From Candidatus Binatia bacterium (GTDB lineage Bacteria > Desulfobacterota > Binatia > UBA12015), in contig DATCMB010000023.1 in assembly GCA_036563615.1 (NCBI GenBank), positions 186,001 through 250,000 on the forward strand: a stretch of DNA of 64,000 bases, in the 5' to 3' direction. How positions within the stretch are numbered: position 1 is the first letter of the stretch; each line of letters opens with the position of its first letter. Under the pieces are notes generated by a model, which ran no database searches, had not been told where the DNA came from, and saw nothing but the letters and a program-made list of their open reading frames with translations. Shown here piece after piece: positions 43,446 through 51,007 of this stretch. The translations under genes and the position numbers were made by a program.

Positions 43446-46007
43446 TCAGCCGAGCGCCGCGGCGATCGCCTGCAGCGCTTCCTCGACGTCCGCGTCGGGG
43501 ATGCTGAGCGGCGGCGCGAGGCGCACCACGCGATCGTGGTGCAGCGTCCAGCCGAGCAGCACGCCGCGCTCGCGACAGCCGGCGACGAAGCGCTGCGTCG
43601 CCGCGGGGTCGTCGAACTCGAGGCCGATCAGCAGGCCGAGCCCGCGCACCTCGCGCAAGCCGCCGCGTCCGATCAGGGCGCGCAGGCGCTCGAGCAGCTC
43701 CGCGCCGAGGCGCGCCGCGCGCTCGGGCAGGCGCTCGCGCGCCAGCACGTCGAGGCTCGCGAGCGCCGCCGCGCACGACACCGGGTTGCCGCCGAAGGTC
43801 GTCACGTGGCCGAGCGGCGGGTCGTGCGACAGCACGCGCATCAGCTCGGGCGACGCGATGAAGGCGCCGAGCGGCAGCCCGCCGCCGAGCGACTTCGCGA
43901 GCACGAGCACGTCCGGCACGGCGCCCGGCCAGTGCTCGAACGCGAACCAGCGTCCGGTGCGCCCGAGGCCGGTCACCACCTCGTCAAGCACGAGAAGGGC
44001 GCCGACCTCGCGGCAGCGCGCCGCGAGACGCGGCAGGAAGTCCGGGTCGGGGATCCGCACGCCGGCTTCTGCCTGCACGGGCTCGACGAAGACCGCGGCG
44101 ACCCGGTCGTCGATGCGGGCGAGCGACGAGCTCGCGTTCCAGCGCAGGTGCTCGACGCCGGCGACCAGCGGACGGAACGGCTCGCGATAGACCGGGTTGC
44201 CGCCGAGCGCGAGCGCGCCCGTCGTGTCGCCGTGGAACGCGCCCTCGAAGGCGAGCACGCGCTCGCGCCGCGTCGCCTTGCGCGCGAGCTTGAGCGCGCC
44301 TTCGATCGCCTCGGCGCCGCTGTTCGTCAAGTATGTCACGCCGAGCGACTCGGGCAGGAGCGACGCGAGGCGCCGCGCGACCTCGACCTGCGGCTCGAGC
44401 ACGTCCTCGCCGTAGACCATCACGTGCGTGTAGCGCTCGGCCTGGCGCGCGACGGCGCGCGCGACGTCCGGGTGCGCGTGCCCGATCGACGCGACGCCGA
44501 TGCCGGCGAGCAGGTCGATGTACGAGCGGCCGTCGGCGGTGAAGACCCGCGCGCCGCGCGCGCGCACCACCTCGAGCCCGCGCGGCTCGTCGGAGGTCTG
44601 CGCGACGTAGCGCCGGAAGTCCGCGGCAAGCCGGCTTCGTGGCTGATCCGTCGTTGTACTGGACGCAGTCGGCTCGTCGCGGTCGTCGGCGCCCGGCTCC
44701 ACGGTGCTCCAGTCGAGCAGCGCCGCGAGCGGCGGCTGCCCGCCGCCGTGCCAGTCGGCGGGCGGATCCTGCATGCGGTCGAGCGCGCAGATCCGCGCCG
44801 CGCCGAGCGCCCGGCACTCCTCCGCGATCTCGCTCGCGACCTCGTCCGACGCTTCGAGCCCGACGCACTCGAGCAGGCCGCGCAGCGGCATGAGCGCTTC
44901 GCGAAGCTCGCCGACGTCCTGGAACGGGTGCAGGCGCACGAAGCGGTCGAGCGGCGTCGGCCGCAGCTTCGCCGAGCGCTCGACGACGACGGCCCACGGC
45001 TCGAGCACTCCACCGTGCAGCTCGAGACCGCTGCCCGCCGCGGCCTCGGCCTCGGCGGCGTCGACCGCGCGGCGAAAGGCGGTCGCGGCCTCGAGCGCGA
45101 GCCGCCGCCGCGGCCACTCCTGCTCGATGGCCGCGAGCTCGCTCGCCAGCGCGTGACCGAGCGCGTGACGGTCGAGGCGCGCGTCGACCAGCACCGCCTG
45201 CGGCGACAAGCAGCCGCGCTGGTCGAGGAAGGCGACCTCGCGCGCGAGCGCGCGCGCGTGACGCTCGGGAAAGCCGGGCAGCGACTCGCCGGCCAGCACC
45301 GCGACGCTCACCCGCGGTCCGTACGCGACGACGCGCTCGCCGACCCGCGCGCGCACCGCGGAGACGGTCTCGGCGCTGCCGTAGACCACGACGCGGCTCG
45401 CCGCCGCGAAGAGCTGATCCTCGACGGCCGCCGTGCCGCCGGGCCAGGTGTGCGCCTCGCACGCGGCGCCGAGCCGCGGATCGACCTCCGCGATCGAGCG
45501 CGCGAGCAGCGGCGCGAAGGTCGGCTCGCCGCGCGCCGACTTGACGACGATCGCCGAGCGCAGCCCGAGCGCGCGGAAGACGGGTGCGATCGCGAGCCCC
45601 GGGGTGTTCTGCGCGAGCAGCGTGACGACGAGGCTCGGCTCGGTCGCGACCCGACGCGCGCCACGCCGCGTGCGTCGCTCCGCCGGCACGCCGCGCGGCA
45701 GCACCTCGACGCCGGCGAGCGCCTCGTCGAACAGGCGATGGAGGTGCGGCGCGCTCCACGCGGCGAAGGTCCGGCGCAGGCAGGTCTCGACCATCGCCGG
45801 CGCGTAGCCGGTCGCGCTCGCGATCTCGCGCGCCGCGGCTTCGCGTCGCGGCGCGTCCTCGAGCCACAGCGCGGCGACGCGACCGAGCGCGTCGAGCACG
45901 TCTTCGCGATCGCGCCGTGCGAGCTCGCGCTGCGCCGCCTGCAAGCGCTCGAGCATCGCGGCGACCCCGGCCGCGGTGAGGTCCGCGCCAACCCGCGCTT
46001 GCTTCAC
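43446..46007 (-). CDS. Fusion of LuxC-type acyl-CoA reductase and class III PLP aminotransferase
   Basis: 853 aa from a GTG at 46007 that overlaps the upstream TGA (GTGA). Residues ~100-370 are a LuxC-like aldehyde-forming reductase: LLAQNTPGLAIAPVFRALGL, VVVYGSAETV and catalytic C266 in LDQRGCLSPQ. Residues ~440-853 are a complete class III aminotransferase: DGRSYIDLLAGIGVASIGHAHPDV, LTNSGAEAIEGALKLAR, FEGAFHGDTTGALAL, D675 (LVLDEVVTG) contacting the PLP ring and Schiff-base K705 (LAKSLGGGLPLGAF). Inferred reaction: acyl thioester to aldehyde, then transamination to a primary amine without releasing the aldehyde. The domain order and length recall PigE of prodigiosin synthesis (from memory). 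The adjacent LuxE-like gene would supply the acyl group. Confidence 0.85.
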   Translation of the reverse strand: MKQARVGADLTAAGVAAMLERLQAAQRELARRDREDVLDALGRVAALWLEDAPRREAAAREIASATGYAPAMVETCLRRTFAAWSAPHLHRLFDEALAGVEVLPRGVPAERRTRRGARRVATEPSLVVTLLAQNTPGLAIAPVFRALGLRSAIVVKSARGEPTFAPLLARSIAEVDPRLGAACEAHTWPGGTAAVEDQLFAAASRVVVYGSAETVSAVRARVGERVVAYGPRVSVAVLAGESLPGFPERHARALAREVAFLDQRGCLSPQAVLVDARLDRHALGHALASELAAIEQEWPRRRLALEAATAFRRAVDAAEAEAAAGSGLELHGGVLEPWAVVVERSAKLRPTPLDRFVRLHPFQDVGELREALMPLRGLLECVGLEASDEVASEIAEECRALGAARICALDRMQDPPADWHGGGQPPLAALLDWSTVEPGADDRDEPTASSTTTDQPRSRLAADFRRYVAQTSDEPRGLEVVRARGARVFTADGRSYIDLLAGIGVASIGHAHPDVARAVARQAERYTHVMVYGEDVLEPQVEVARRLASLLPESLGVTYLTNSGAEAIEGALKLARKATRRERVLAFEGAFHGDTTGALALGGNPVYREPFRPLVAGVEHLRWNASSSLARIDDRVAAVFVEPVQAEAGVRIPDPDFLPRLAARCREVGALLVLDEVVTGLGRTGRWFAFEHWPGAVPDVLVLAKSLGGGLPLGAFIASPELMRVLSHDPPLGHVTTFGGNPVSCAAALASLDVLARERLPERAARLGAELLERLRALIGRGGLREVRGLGLLIGLEFDDPAATQRFVAGCRERGVLLGWTLHHDRVVRLAPPLSIPDADVEEALQAIAAALG

Positions 46008-47152
46008 GGCGCCGCCGCGAGCAGGTCGGCGAGCGCCAGCGCGCAGCCGCGCGGCTCCGCCCCGGGCGCCCGCCCGAGCAGACGGAAGCGCCCGTCGGCC
46101 TCCATGACCCCGACGTCCTCGGTCTGCACCGCGAGCACGGACCCCGCGTTCGCGAGGTCGAAGTGGCAGAGCAGGCCGGGCTCGCCGTCGGGAACCGGCG
46201 CGAGCGTCGCCGGATCCACCGCGACCGTCCGCGTCCACGCGGGGCCGAGCTTGCGGCGCGGACGGTTCTCACCGGCGAAGCGCGCGGCGAGCACGTCGTC
46301 GTAGAACTGCGAGCAGAGCTCGGTCATGCCGTACTCGTTGACGCAGTAGTACCCGGGCACGCCGACGACGTTCCAGCAGGCGGCGAGAAAGCCCGCGTCG
46401 GACAGCGTACGGCCGCCCTTGCTGCCGCCGGTGTCGACGACGCGCGAGCCCGCCGGCAGCTCGAGCACGCGCTCCTCGCGCGCGCACCATTCGAACAGGC
46501 TCGTGAACACGACGCGGACGCCGATCAGGCAGAGCGGGCGGCCGTCCGCGGCGAGCTGCTCGATCCGATCCGCGGCGCGCGCGGGATCGAAGCCGTGCTC
46601 GTCGACCAGGTACTCGCCGTCGCCGCCCGCGACGTCCTCGCGCAGCCACTCGACCATCTGGGTGAGCGACGAGTCGGGAAGCAGCTCGGGCGAGCCGAGC
46701 AGGCCGACCATGCGCGGGCATGCCCCGTCGGGCAGCACCATGCGGCGGAAGTGGACGAGCGCGCCCGTGCGGTAGAGGTCGAGGCGCGGCACCGGGTGTC
46801 GGCCGCGCTGCTCCTTGCCGCGGGTCGTGCCGCTGGTGAGGAAGACCTTCTCGGGCGGCGCGCAGGCGAGATCGAGCGTCTTGAACGCCGCCGTCGGCAC
46901 CGCGGGGATGTCGCGCCAGCCCGCGACGGTGTCGGGCGTGCGCCGGCGCCGGTCGCAGAACGCGCGGTAGGCGGGATTCGCCTCGTACTGGAAGGCGAAC
47001 GCCGCCCGCGCGAGCGCATCGAAGCGCGCCTCGGCGTCGGCTCCCCGCTCGCCGGGCTCCGGGTCGCTCGCCATCCAGGCGAGGACGTCGTGCGCGATGT
47101 CGTCGAGCGCGGGCAACGACGGGATCTTAGTCAGCGCCCCGCGCGGTCGCAC
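46004..47152 (-). CDS. LuxE-like acyl-protein synthetase
   Basis: 382 aa. Adenylating LuxE-family features: LTSGTTRGKEQRGRHPVPRLDLYR near residues 104-127, GLLGSPELLPDSSLTQMVEWL, VVDTGGSKGG and YCVNEYGMTELCSQFYDD. C370 lies 12 residues from the C-terminus (EPRGCALALADLL), where LuxE enzymes carry the Cys that accepts the acyl group before passing it to LuxC. It activates a carboxylic acid with ATP and transfers the acyl chain to the partner reductase. The stop overlaps the GTG of the LuxC-aminotransferase fusion, so tight stoichiometric expression is expected. There are no luxAB or luxD genes here, so light production is not implied. Confidence 0.87.
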   Translation of the reverse strand: MRPRGALTKIPSLPALDDIAHDVLAWMASDPEPGERGADAEARFDALARAAFAFQYEANPAYRAFCDRRRRTPDTVAGWRDIPAVPTAAFKTLDLACAPPEKVFLTSGTTRGKEQRGRHPVPRLDLYRTGALVHFRRMVLPDGACPRMVGLLGSPELLPDSSLTQMVEWLREDVAGGDGEYLVDEHGFDPARAADRIEQLAADGRPLCLIGVRVVFTSLFEWCAREERVLELPAGSRVVDTGGSKGGRTLSDAGFLAACWNVVGVPGYYCVNEYGMTELCSQFYDDVLAARFAGENRPRRKLGPAWTRTVAVDPATLAPVPDGEPGLLCHFDLANAGSVLAVQTEDVGVMEADGRFRLLGRAPGAEPRGCALALADLLAAAP

Positions 47153-47191
47153 CCCGCGCCGGCCGCTGCGGACGACGCGCGTCGCGGCGCC

Positions 47192-47464
47192 TCAGGTGAG
47201 GTACGGGACGAAGTTCTTCAGCGCGTGCAGCAGCGCCTCGAGGTCCGGGTAGTCCTCGAGCTCGCGGTAGAGAAACGCGTACTGGCTGCGCGCGCGCTCC
47301 CGATCCTGCTCGGCGCGCGCCACGCCGAGGGTCGCTTCGAGCTCCTTCAGCATGGGCTGCGTCTGGAGCTTGACGTCGACCGGGATGTCGTCCGAGGTCG
47401 CGATCAGCAGGCGGATGCGCTGGATGAGACGTTCGACGTAGTACTCGTCCGAGCGCTCCGGCAA
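47192..47464 (-). CDS. Small helical protein of unknown function
   Basis: 90 aa, highly charged and helical (YYVERLIQRIRLLIATSDD, MLKELEATLGVARAEQDRERARSQYAFLYRELEDYPDLEALLHALKNFV), without signal peptide or membrane segment. It starts 2 bp after the TPR gene stop and ends 39 bp before the LuxE-like gene, all on the minus strand, so co-transcription is likely. I recognise no family. Confidence 0.65.
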   Translation of the reverse strand: MPERSDEYYVERLIQRIRLLIATSDDIPVDVKLQTQPMLKELEATLGVARAEQDRERARSQYAFLYRELEDYPDLEALLHALKNFVPYLT

Positions 47465-47466
47465 GG

Positions 47467-47823
47467 TCAGCTCCCGTTCCCGTCCGCCTTCTTCTGCTCG
47501 GCGAGCTGACGCTTCCAGTCGAGGATCTTGGCCTTGGCCGCCGCCTCCTCGGCTTCCTTGATCATCCCCTTGCGCTGGTAGAAGGTCGACAGGCTGGTGA
47601 AGGCCAGGATGTCGTCCGGCACCAGCTCGCAGAGCCGCTTGCCGACCTCGATCGCCTCGTCGAGCTCCTCGAGCTCGGCGTGCGCCATCGCCAGCGCGTG
47701 CACCGCGTCGGCGTAGGTCGGATCGATCTCGAGCGCGGCGCGGTACTTCTCGATCGCGTCGCGGTAGCGGCCTTCGAAGGCGAGGTCGAGCCCCTCGTCG
47801 TAGAGCTCTTCCTTGGACGGCAT
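47467..47823 (-). CDS. Tetratricopeptide-repeat protein
   Basis: 118 aa containing about three TPR units: YDEGLDLAFEGRYRDAIEKYRAALEIDPTYADAVHALAMAHAELEELDEAIEVGKRLCELVPDDILAFTSLSTFYQRKGMIKEAEEAAAKA. It consists almost wholly of repeats, so it is probably a small protein-interaction adaptor in the cytoplasm. It is followed at 2 bp by the 90-aa gene and then by the LuxE and LuxC-aminotransferase genes; a link to that pathway is possible but unproven. Confidence 0.85.
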   Translation of the reverse strand: MPSKEELYDEGLDLAFEGRYRDAIEKYRAALEIDPTYADAVHALAMAHAELEELDEAIEVGKRLCELVPDDILAFTSLSTFYQRKGMIKEAEEAAAKAKILDWKRQLAEQKKADGNGS

Positions 47824-47873
47824 GCTCGGACGTTATGCAGGCGCTTGCCGAGAGGCAAGGGCGCCGTGCGACG

Positions 47874-48176
47874 TCACGGCGTCGCGGTGTCGCGCTCGCG
47901 CAGCGCCTGGAGCTCCTTCTGCACCGCGTCGAAGCGCGTCTGCGTCACCTGCAGGACCTTCTGGCAGTCCTCGCGCTCGTTCTTGATGCGGTTCAGGTCC
48001 TCGTCGAGCTTCGCGACGCGCGCTGCGAGCGCCGGCTGACCCTGCTCGCCGGCTCCGTACATCTGGTAGCCGAGGAACCAGCCCGCGCCGAAGAGGAGCA
48101 GGGCGACGACGAAGCGCTGGGTGTAGACCCAGGCGGCTTCCTTGACCTGGTCTGCTGCGGACTTTTCTGGCTGCAT
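47874..48176 (-). CDS. Membrane-anchored coiled-coil protein
   Basis: 100 aa. One hydrophobic helix (FVVALLLFGAGWFLGYQMYG) at residues ~22-41 is followed by a coiled coil (ARVAKLDEDLNRIKNEREDCQKVLQVTQTRFDAVQKELQALRER). The topology suggests a single-pass inner-membrane protein, a common architecture without specific function. It lies 50 bp upstream of the TPR gene on the same strand. Confidence 0.7.
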   Translation of the reverse strand: MQPEKSAADQVKEAAWVYTQRFVVALLLFGAGWFLGYQMYGAGEQGQPALAARVAKLDEDLNRIKNEREDCQKVLQVTQTRFDAVQKELQALRERDTATP

Positions 48177-48338
48177 CGCTTGTTCGCTCCCGTGGCTGAT
48201 CGACGCCGCACCCCGGCATCGCGCCGGGCGAGCTGGCTCGCCGTGTTCGATTTTGCGCTGCCTTCGTAGCCCGGCTCGCGGGGGAAATCACGCCGCGCTG
48301 CGGCGCCACTCGGCTCGGTTCGAGCGGTGGCTACCAGA

Positions 48339-48908
48339 TCAGTCCGAGCGCAGGTACCGCGCGACCAGGTGCGACGCCTCGCGCAGCGCTCGCTCGCGGC
48401 TGCGGAAGGCGCGCTCGGCGATCCACTCGCCGTTGCGCCAGGCGTCGAGCGACGAGTCGCCACCGAGGTTCAGCTCGACGATGCGGTCGCCGAACGGCTT
48501 GCCGGTGAAGATCGCGCGCACCGACGTGCCGGCGTCGACCAGCACCGCGCGCGCGCCGCGCGGCAGGCGGATCATGCGTCGCACGCGCTCGAGGTACTCC
48601 TCCGGCGAGCGCTGCGAGTTCATCGCGAGGTAGGCCCAGCCGTCCTCGGGCGGGTTGGCCTCGCGGAGCAGGTTGAGATTGAAGTCCGTGAGCCGCGCCC
48701 GGGCGCGGTCCTGATCGAAGTCGCGGCCGACGCCGAACAGGCGCTCGCCGACGATCGGCGGCGGGACGCGCTGGCTGGTCGGGGTCGGGCTACGACGCTT
48801 GCCGCTGGTACCGGTGTCGACCCACCAGCGATTCTCGACGGTCGGCTTGGCGCCGTCCTGCGCGCCACCGGCCGTGCCCGTCGACGGGTGATCGCGCGTT
48901 TCGGCCAC
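48339..48908 (-). CDS. Hypothetical soluble protein
   Basis: 189 aa from a GTG at 48908 immediately after the upstream TAA. The first ~50 residues are polar and probably disordered. The rest (LTDFNLNLLREANPPEDGWAYLAMNSQRSPEEYLERVRRMIRLPRGARAVLVDAG...RIVELNLGGDSSLDAWRNGEWIAERAFRSRERALREASHLVARYL) has a mixed alpha/beta pattern. No motif is recognised. Zero spacing to the metallopeptidase-like gene suggests an operon. Confidence 0.6.
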   Translation of the reverse strand: MAETRDHPSTGTAGGAQDGAKPTVENRWWVDTGTSGKRRSPTPTSQRVPPPIVGERLFGVGRDFDQDRARARLTDFNLNLLREANPPEDGWAYLAMNSQRSPEEYLERVRRMIRLPRGARAVLVDAGTSVRAIFTGKPFGDRIVELNLGGDSSLDAWRNGEWIAERAFRSRERALREASHLVARYLRSD

Positions 48909-49433
48909 TTATGCCGACGACCGCTTGCGCGTGGCTCGCGTCGCGGTGCGGGTCTTGCGCGTGGCGCGCGCCGGACGGCGCTTGCCGTCGCGCCGCGCCG
49001 CGACCGCGGCCAGGCCGACGCGGTCGACGCCATCCGCGACCGGCGGAACCAGCCGCAGGTTGGAGGTGCCGAGCCCGCGCACCATGCGCGCCGCGAAGGT
49101 GTCCGCCTTCCGCTCCGCGTCGGCCCACAAGATGTAGTGCCCCATCTCGTGGTAGAACGTGTTGATCCAGCGACGCTCGGAGTTGTACTTGCGGCCGCGC
49201 TTCCAGTTCTCCGGGTGCACCAGGTGGATCTCGCCGTTCTCGTAGGTGCGCCCCGCCGTCTTGCCCCAGTCGAGGTACTCGAACCAGGTGATGCGCGGGG
49301 TCGGCAGACGGTAGAAGCGGCAGAGCATCACCAGGGCGCGACGGAACAGCGGCTCGCGATGCAGGTGGAAGAAGGCCGACAACAGCCGGTCGATCTGCCG
49401 CCGCTCGCGGACCGAAGGAAGGATCATTCGCAT
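48909..49433 (-). CDS. Putative zinc metallopeptidase-like protein (HExxH)
   Basis: 174 aa from the ATG at 49433 (a second ATG is two codons on). The central ERRWINTFYHEMGHYILWADAERKADTFAARMV contains an HExxH zinc motif with a downstream Glu (AERKAD), as in SprT-like or minigluzincin-type peptidases, though the protein is short. The C-terminus is a Lys/Arg/Thr tail (KTRTATRATRKRSS). It may be a peptidase or a peptidase-fold binding protein. A promoter-like pair sits 35-63 bp upstream. Confidence 0.65.
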   Translation of the reverse strand: MRMILPSVRERRQIDRLLSAFFHLHREPLFRRALVMLCRFYRLPTPRITWFEYLDWGKTAGRTYENGEIHLVHPENWKRGRKYNSERRWINTFYHEMGHYILWADAERKADTFAARMVRGLGTSNLRLVPPVADGVDRVGLAAVAARRDGKRRPARATRKTRTATRATRKRSSA

Positions 49434-49467
49434 CGCTTGGAAACCCTGGGTGGGAGGTGCATGGGCG

Positions 49468-49496
49468 ACGTTAGAGACGCCCGCCCTGCAAGTCAA
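49468..49496 (-). promoter_or_regulatory. Candidate promoter for the metallopeptidase-like gene
   Basis: On the minus strand, TTGACT (49496-49491) and TAACGT (49473-49468) are separated by 17 bp, about 35 bp upstream of the start at 49433, in a locally AT-richer stretch. The -10 match is weak. Confidence 0.35.
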
Positions 49497-49533
49497 TTCA
49501 AGGTCTCCCGCGGGAGCCAAGTGTGCGATTTGA

Positions 49534-50988
49534 CTATGGAATCGGTCCGTCGTCAGGGCGAATGTAGGGCGAAGCCGTGGTCGCGAACGGGGCGTTCCCC
49601 GCAGGTTCCTTGCGGGGCTCCGCAGCACCTGGGCGGACCCGTGCCACCACCCAGGTCCCGAACTCCGCGATGCGCTTGAGGTGCGCGGGCGACGGCTGCT
49701 CCTCGGCGCGCGCGCGCATCGTGCGGAAGTCGTCGCGCGGCACGATCACGTAGTCGAGCTCCGCGAGCGCGGGATCGCCCGAGAGCGGCTCGATCGCGCG
49801 GTTGCCGTAGAAGGTGAAGCGGTGCGCGGCGCGCGGGCTCGCGGCGACGCGGCGGTCGGGCGCGATCACGCGGCCGACGAAGCGTCCCGCCTCGCGGATC
49901 GCCCAGCGGTCGATCGCCTGCGCTTCCGACGTCGCCGGCGTCGCGCGCCACAGCGCGAGCGCGATCCCCGCGGTCGCCGCGACCGCCGGCCACGACCAGC
50001 GGCGCGACGCGTGCTCCCAGCCGAGCAGCGCGACCGCCGACAGCAGGAAGAGCACGGCGACGTCGGCGCTCGCCGCAGCACCGGTCGCGGCCCAGGTCGC
50101 GCCGGCGAAGGCGAGCCACAGGAAGAGGAAGCGGAACGGCATGCTGCGCAGCCACTCGAGGCGCAGCGTGAAGAGCCCGAGGAGCACCATCGGCGCGAGC
50201 GGCAACAGGTCGCGCGCGACCCTGCGCCGCTCGAGGAGCCCTTCGTCGAGGAAGGCGAGCGTGCCATTGCTCGGCAAGAGCGTCGCGCTGCTCGATGCGA
50301 GCAGCCAGCCGCCGACCAGCGCGACCGCGGCGCCGAGCACCGTCGTGCCGAGGACGACGCTCGCGCTGCGCGCGTTCAATCCCTGGTGGACCCGCAGCCA
50401 GACGAGCGCCAGCACCGGCAGCCAGAGGCCATCGACGCCGCCGAGCGCGATCGCGACGCCGCTCGCGCCGCCGGCGAACACGGCGGCGATGCGCGCCTCC
50501 GGCATGCCGCGGATCGCGAGCAGGGCCGACAGCATCGCGAGCAGGAAGAACGGCTCGACGCTGAGCTCGGCGCCGAGCAAGCTGCGGCCGCTCGGCAGCG
50601 CGAGCAGCAAGCTCGCGGCGAGCACGCCGACGCGCGGCGCGAAGAGCCGCGTCCCGAGCCGCACCGCGACGCCGACCGCGAGCGCGCCCGCGAACATGCC
50701 GGCGAGGCGCAGCTGCAGCTCGCGATTGCCCGCGAGGCGCGGCATGCGCGTCACCGCCGCCATCGCCGGCGCCGTCCACTCGCCGGACGCACGCGGCGCC
50801 GCGGCCTCGCCGGCGCGCGGCCGGCGCAGGTCGACCGCGAGCGCCGCTTCGCGCTCGGCGAGCGGATGCCGCGCGGACTCGAGCCGCGGCAGGACGACGA
50901 TCGCGATCAACGGCAGCAGGAGCGTCGCGAGCGTCAGGCGAAGTCGCGCGCGGTGCCGTGGACGGACGGGGCGGAGGCGGTAGCGCAC
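49534..50988 (-). CDS. GT-C (ArnT/PMT-like) membrane glycosyltransferase candidate
   Basis: 484 aa with about ten hydrophobic helices and a C-terminal soluble segment of ~120 residues. After the first helix comes an exposed loop with HPLAEREAALAVDL, where the E of the RE-type motif could be the catalytic acid of GT-C enzymes. The later LLALPSGRSLLGAELSVEPFFLLAMLSALLAIRG resembles the PMT_2 family core. Such enzymes move sugars from polyprenyl phosphate carriers to lipid A, proteins or glycans on the periplasmic side. It stands alone on the minus strand between the peptidase-like and acyl-CoA ligase genes. Confidence 0.68.
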   Translation of the reverse strand: MRYRLRPVRPRHRARLRLTLATLLLPLIAIVVLPRLESARHPLAEREAALAVDLRRPRAGEAAAPRASGEWTAPAMAAVTRMPRLAGNRELQLRLAGMFAGALAVGVAVRLGTRLFAPRVGVLAASLLLALPSGRSLLGAELSVEPFFLLAMLSALLAIRGMPEARIAAVFAGGASGVAIALGGVDGLWLPVLALVWLRVHQGLNARSASVVLGTTVLGAAVALVGGWLLASSSATLLPSNGTLAFLDEGLLERRRVARDLLPLAPMVLLGLFTLRLEWLRSMPFRFLFLWLAFAGATWAATGAAASADVAVLFLLSAVALLGWEHASRRWSWPAVAATAGIALALWRATPATSEAQAIDRWAIREAGRFVGRVIAPDRRVAASPRAAHRFTFYGNRAIEPLSGDPALAELDYVIVPRDDFRTMRARAEEQPSPAHLKRIAEFGTWVVARVRPGAAEPRKEPAGNAPFATTASPYIRPDDGPIP

Positions 50989-51007
50989 CGGAGTCGCTAG
51001 AGGGTGA

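Noticed and set aside
46004..47152. LuxE/LuxC homologs as a bioluminescence operon
   Set aside because: There are no luxA, luxB or luxD genes. The LLM oxidoreductase at 31339-32595 is distant, on its own TetR operon and of the general F420/FMN family.
49505..49516. CTCCCGCGGGAG palindrome as a regulator operator
   Set aside because: It lies just past the stop of the GT-C gene and is zero-spaced GC palindromic DNA, which is common at this base composition. At most it is a weak terminator element.
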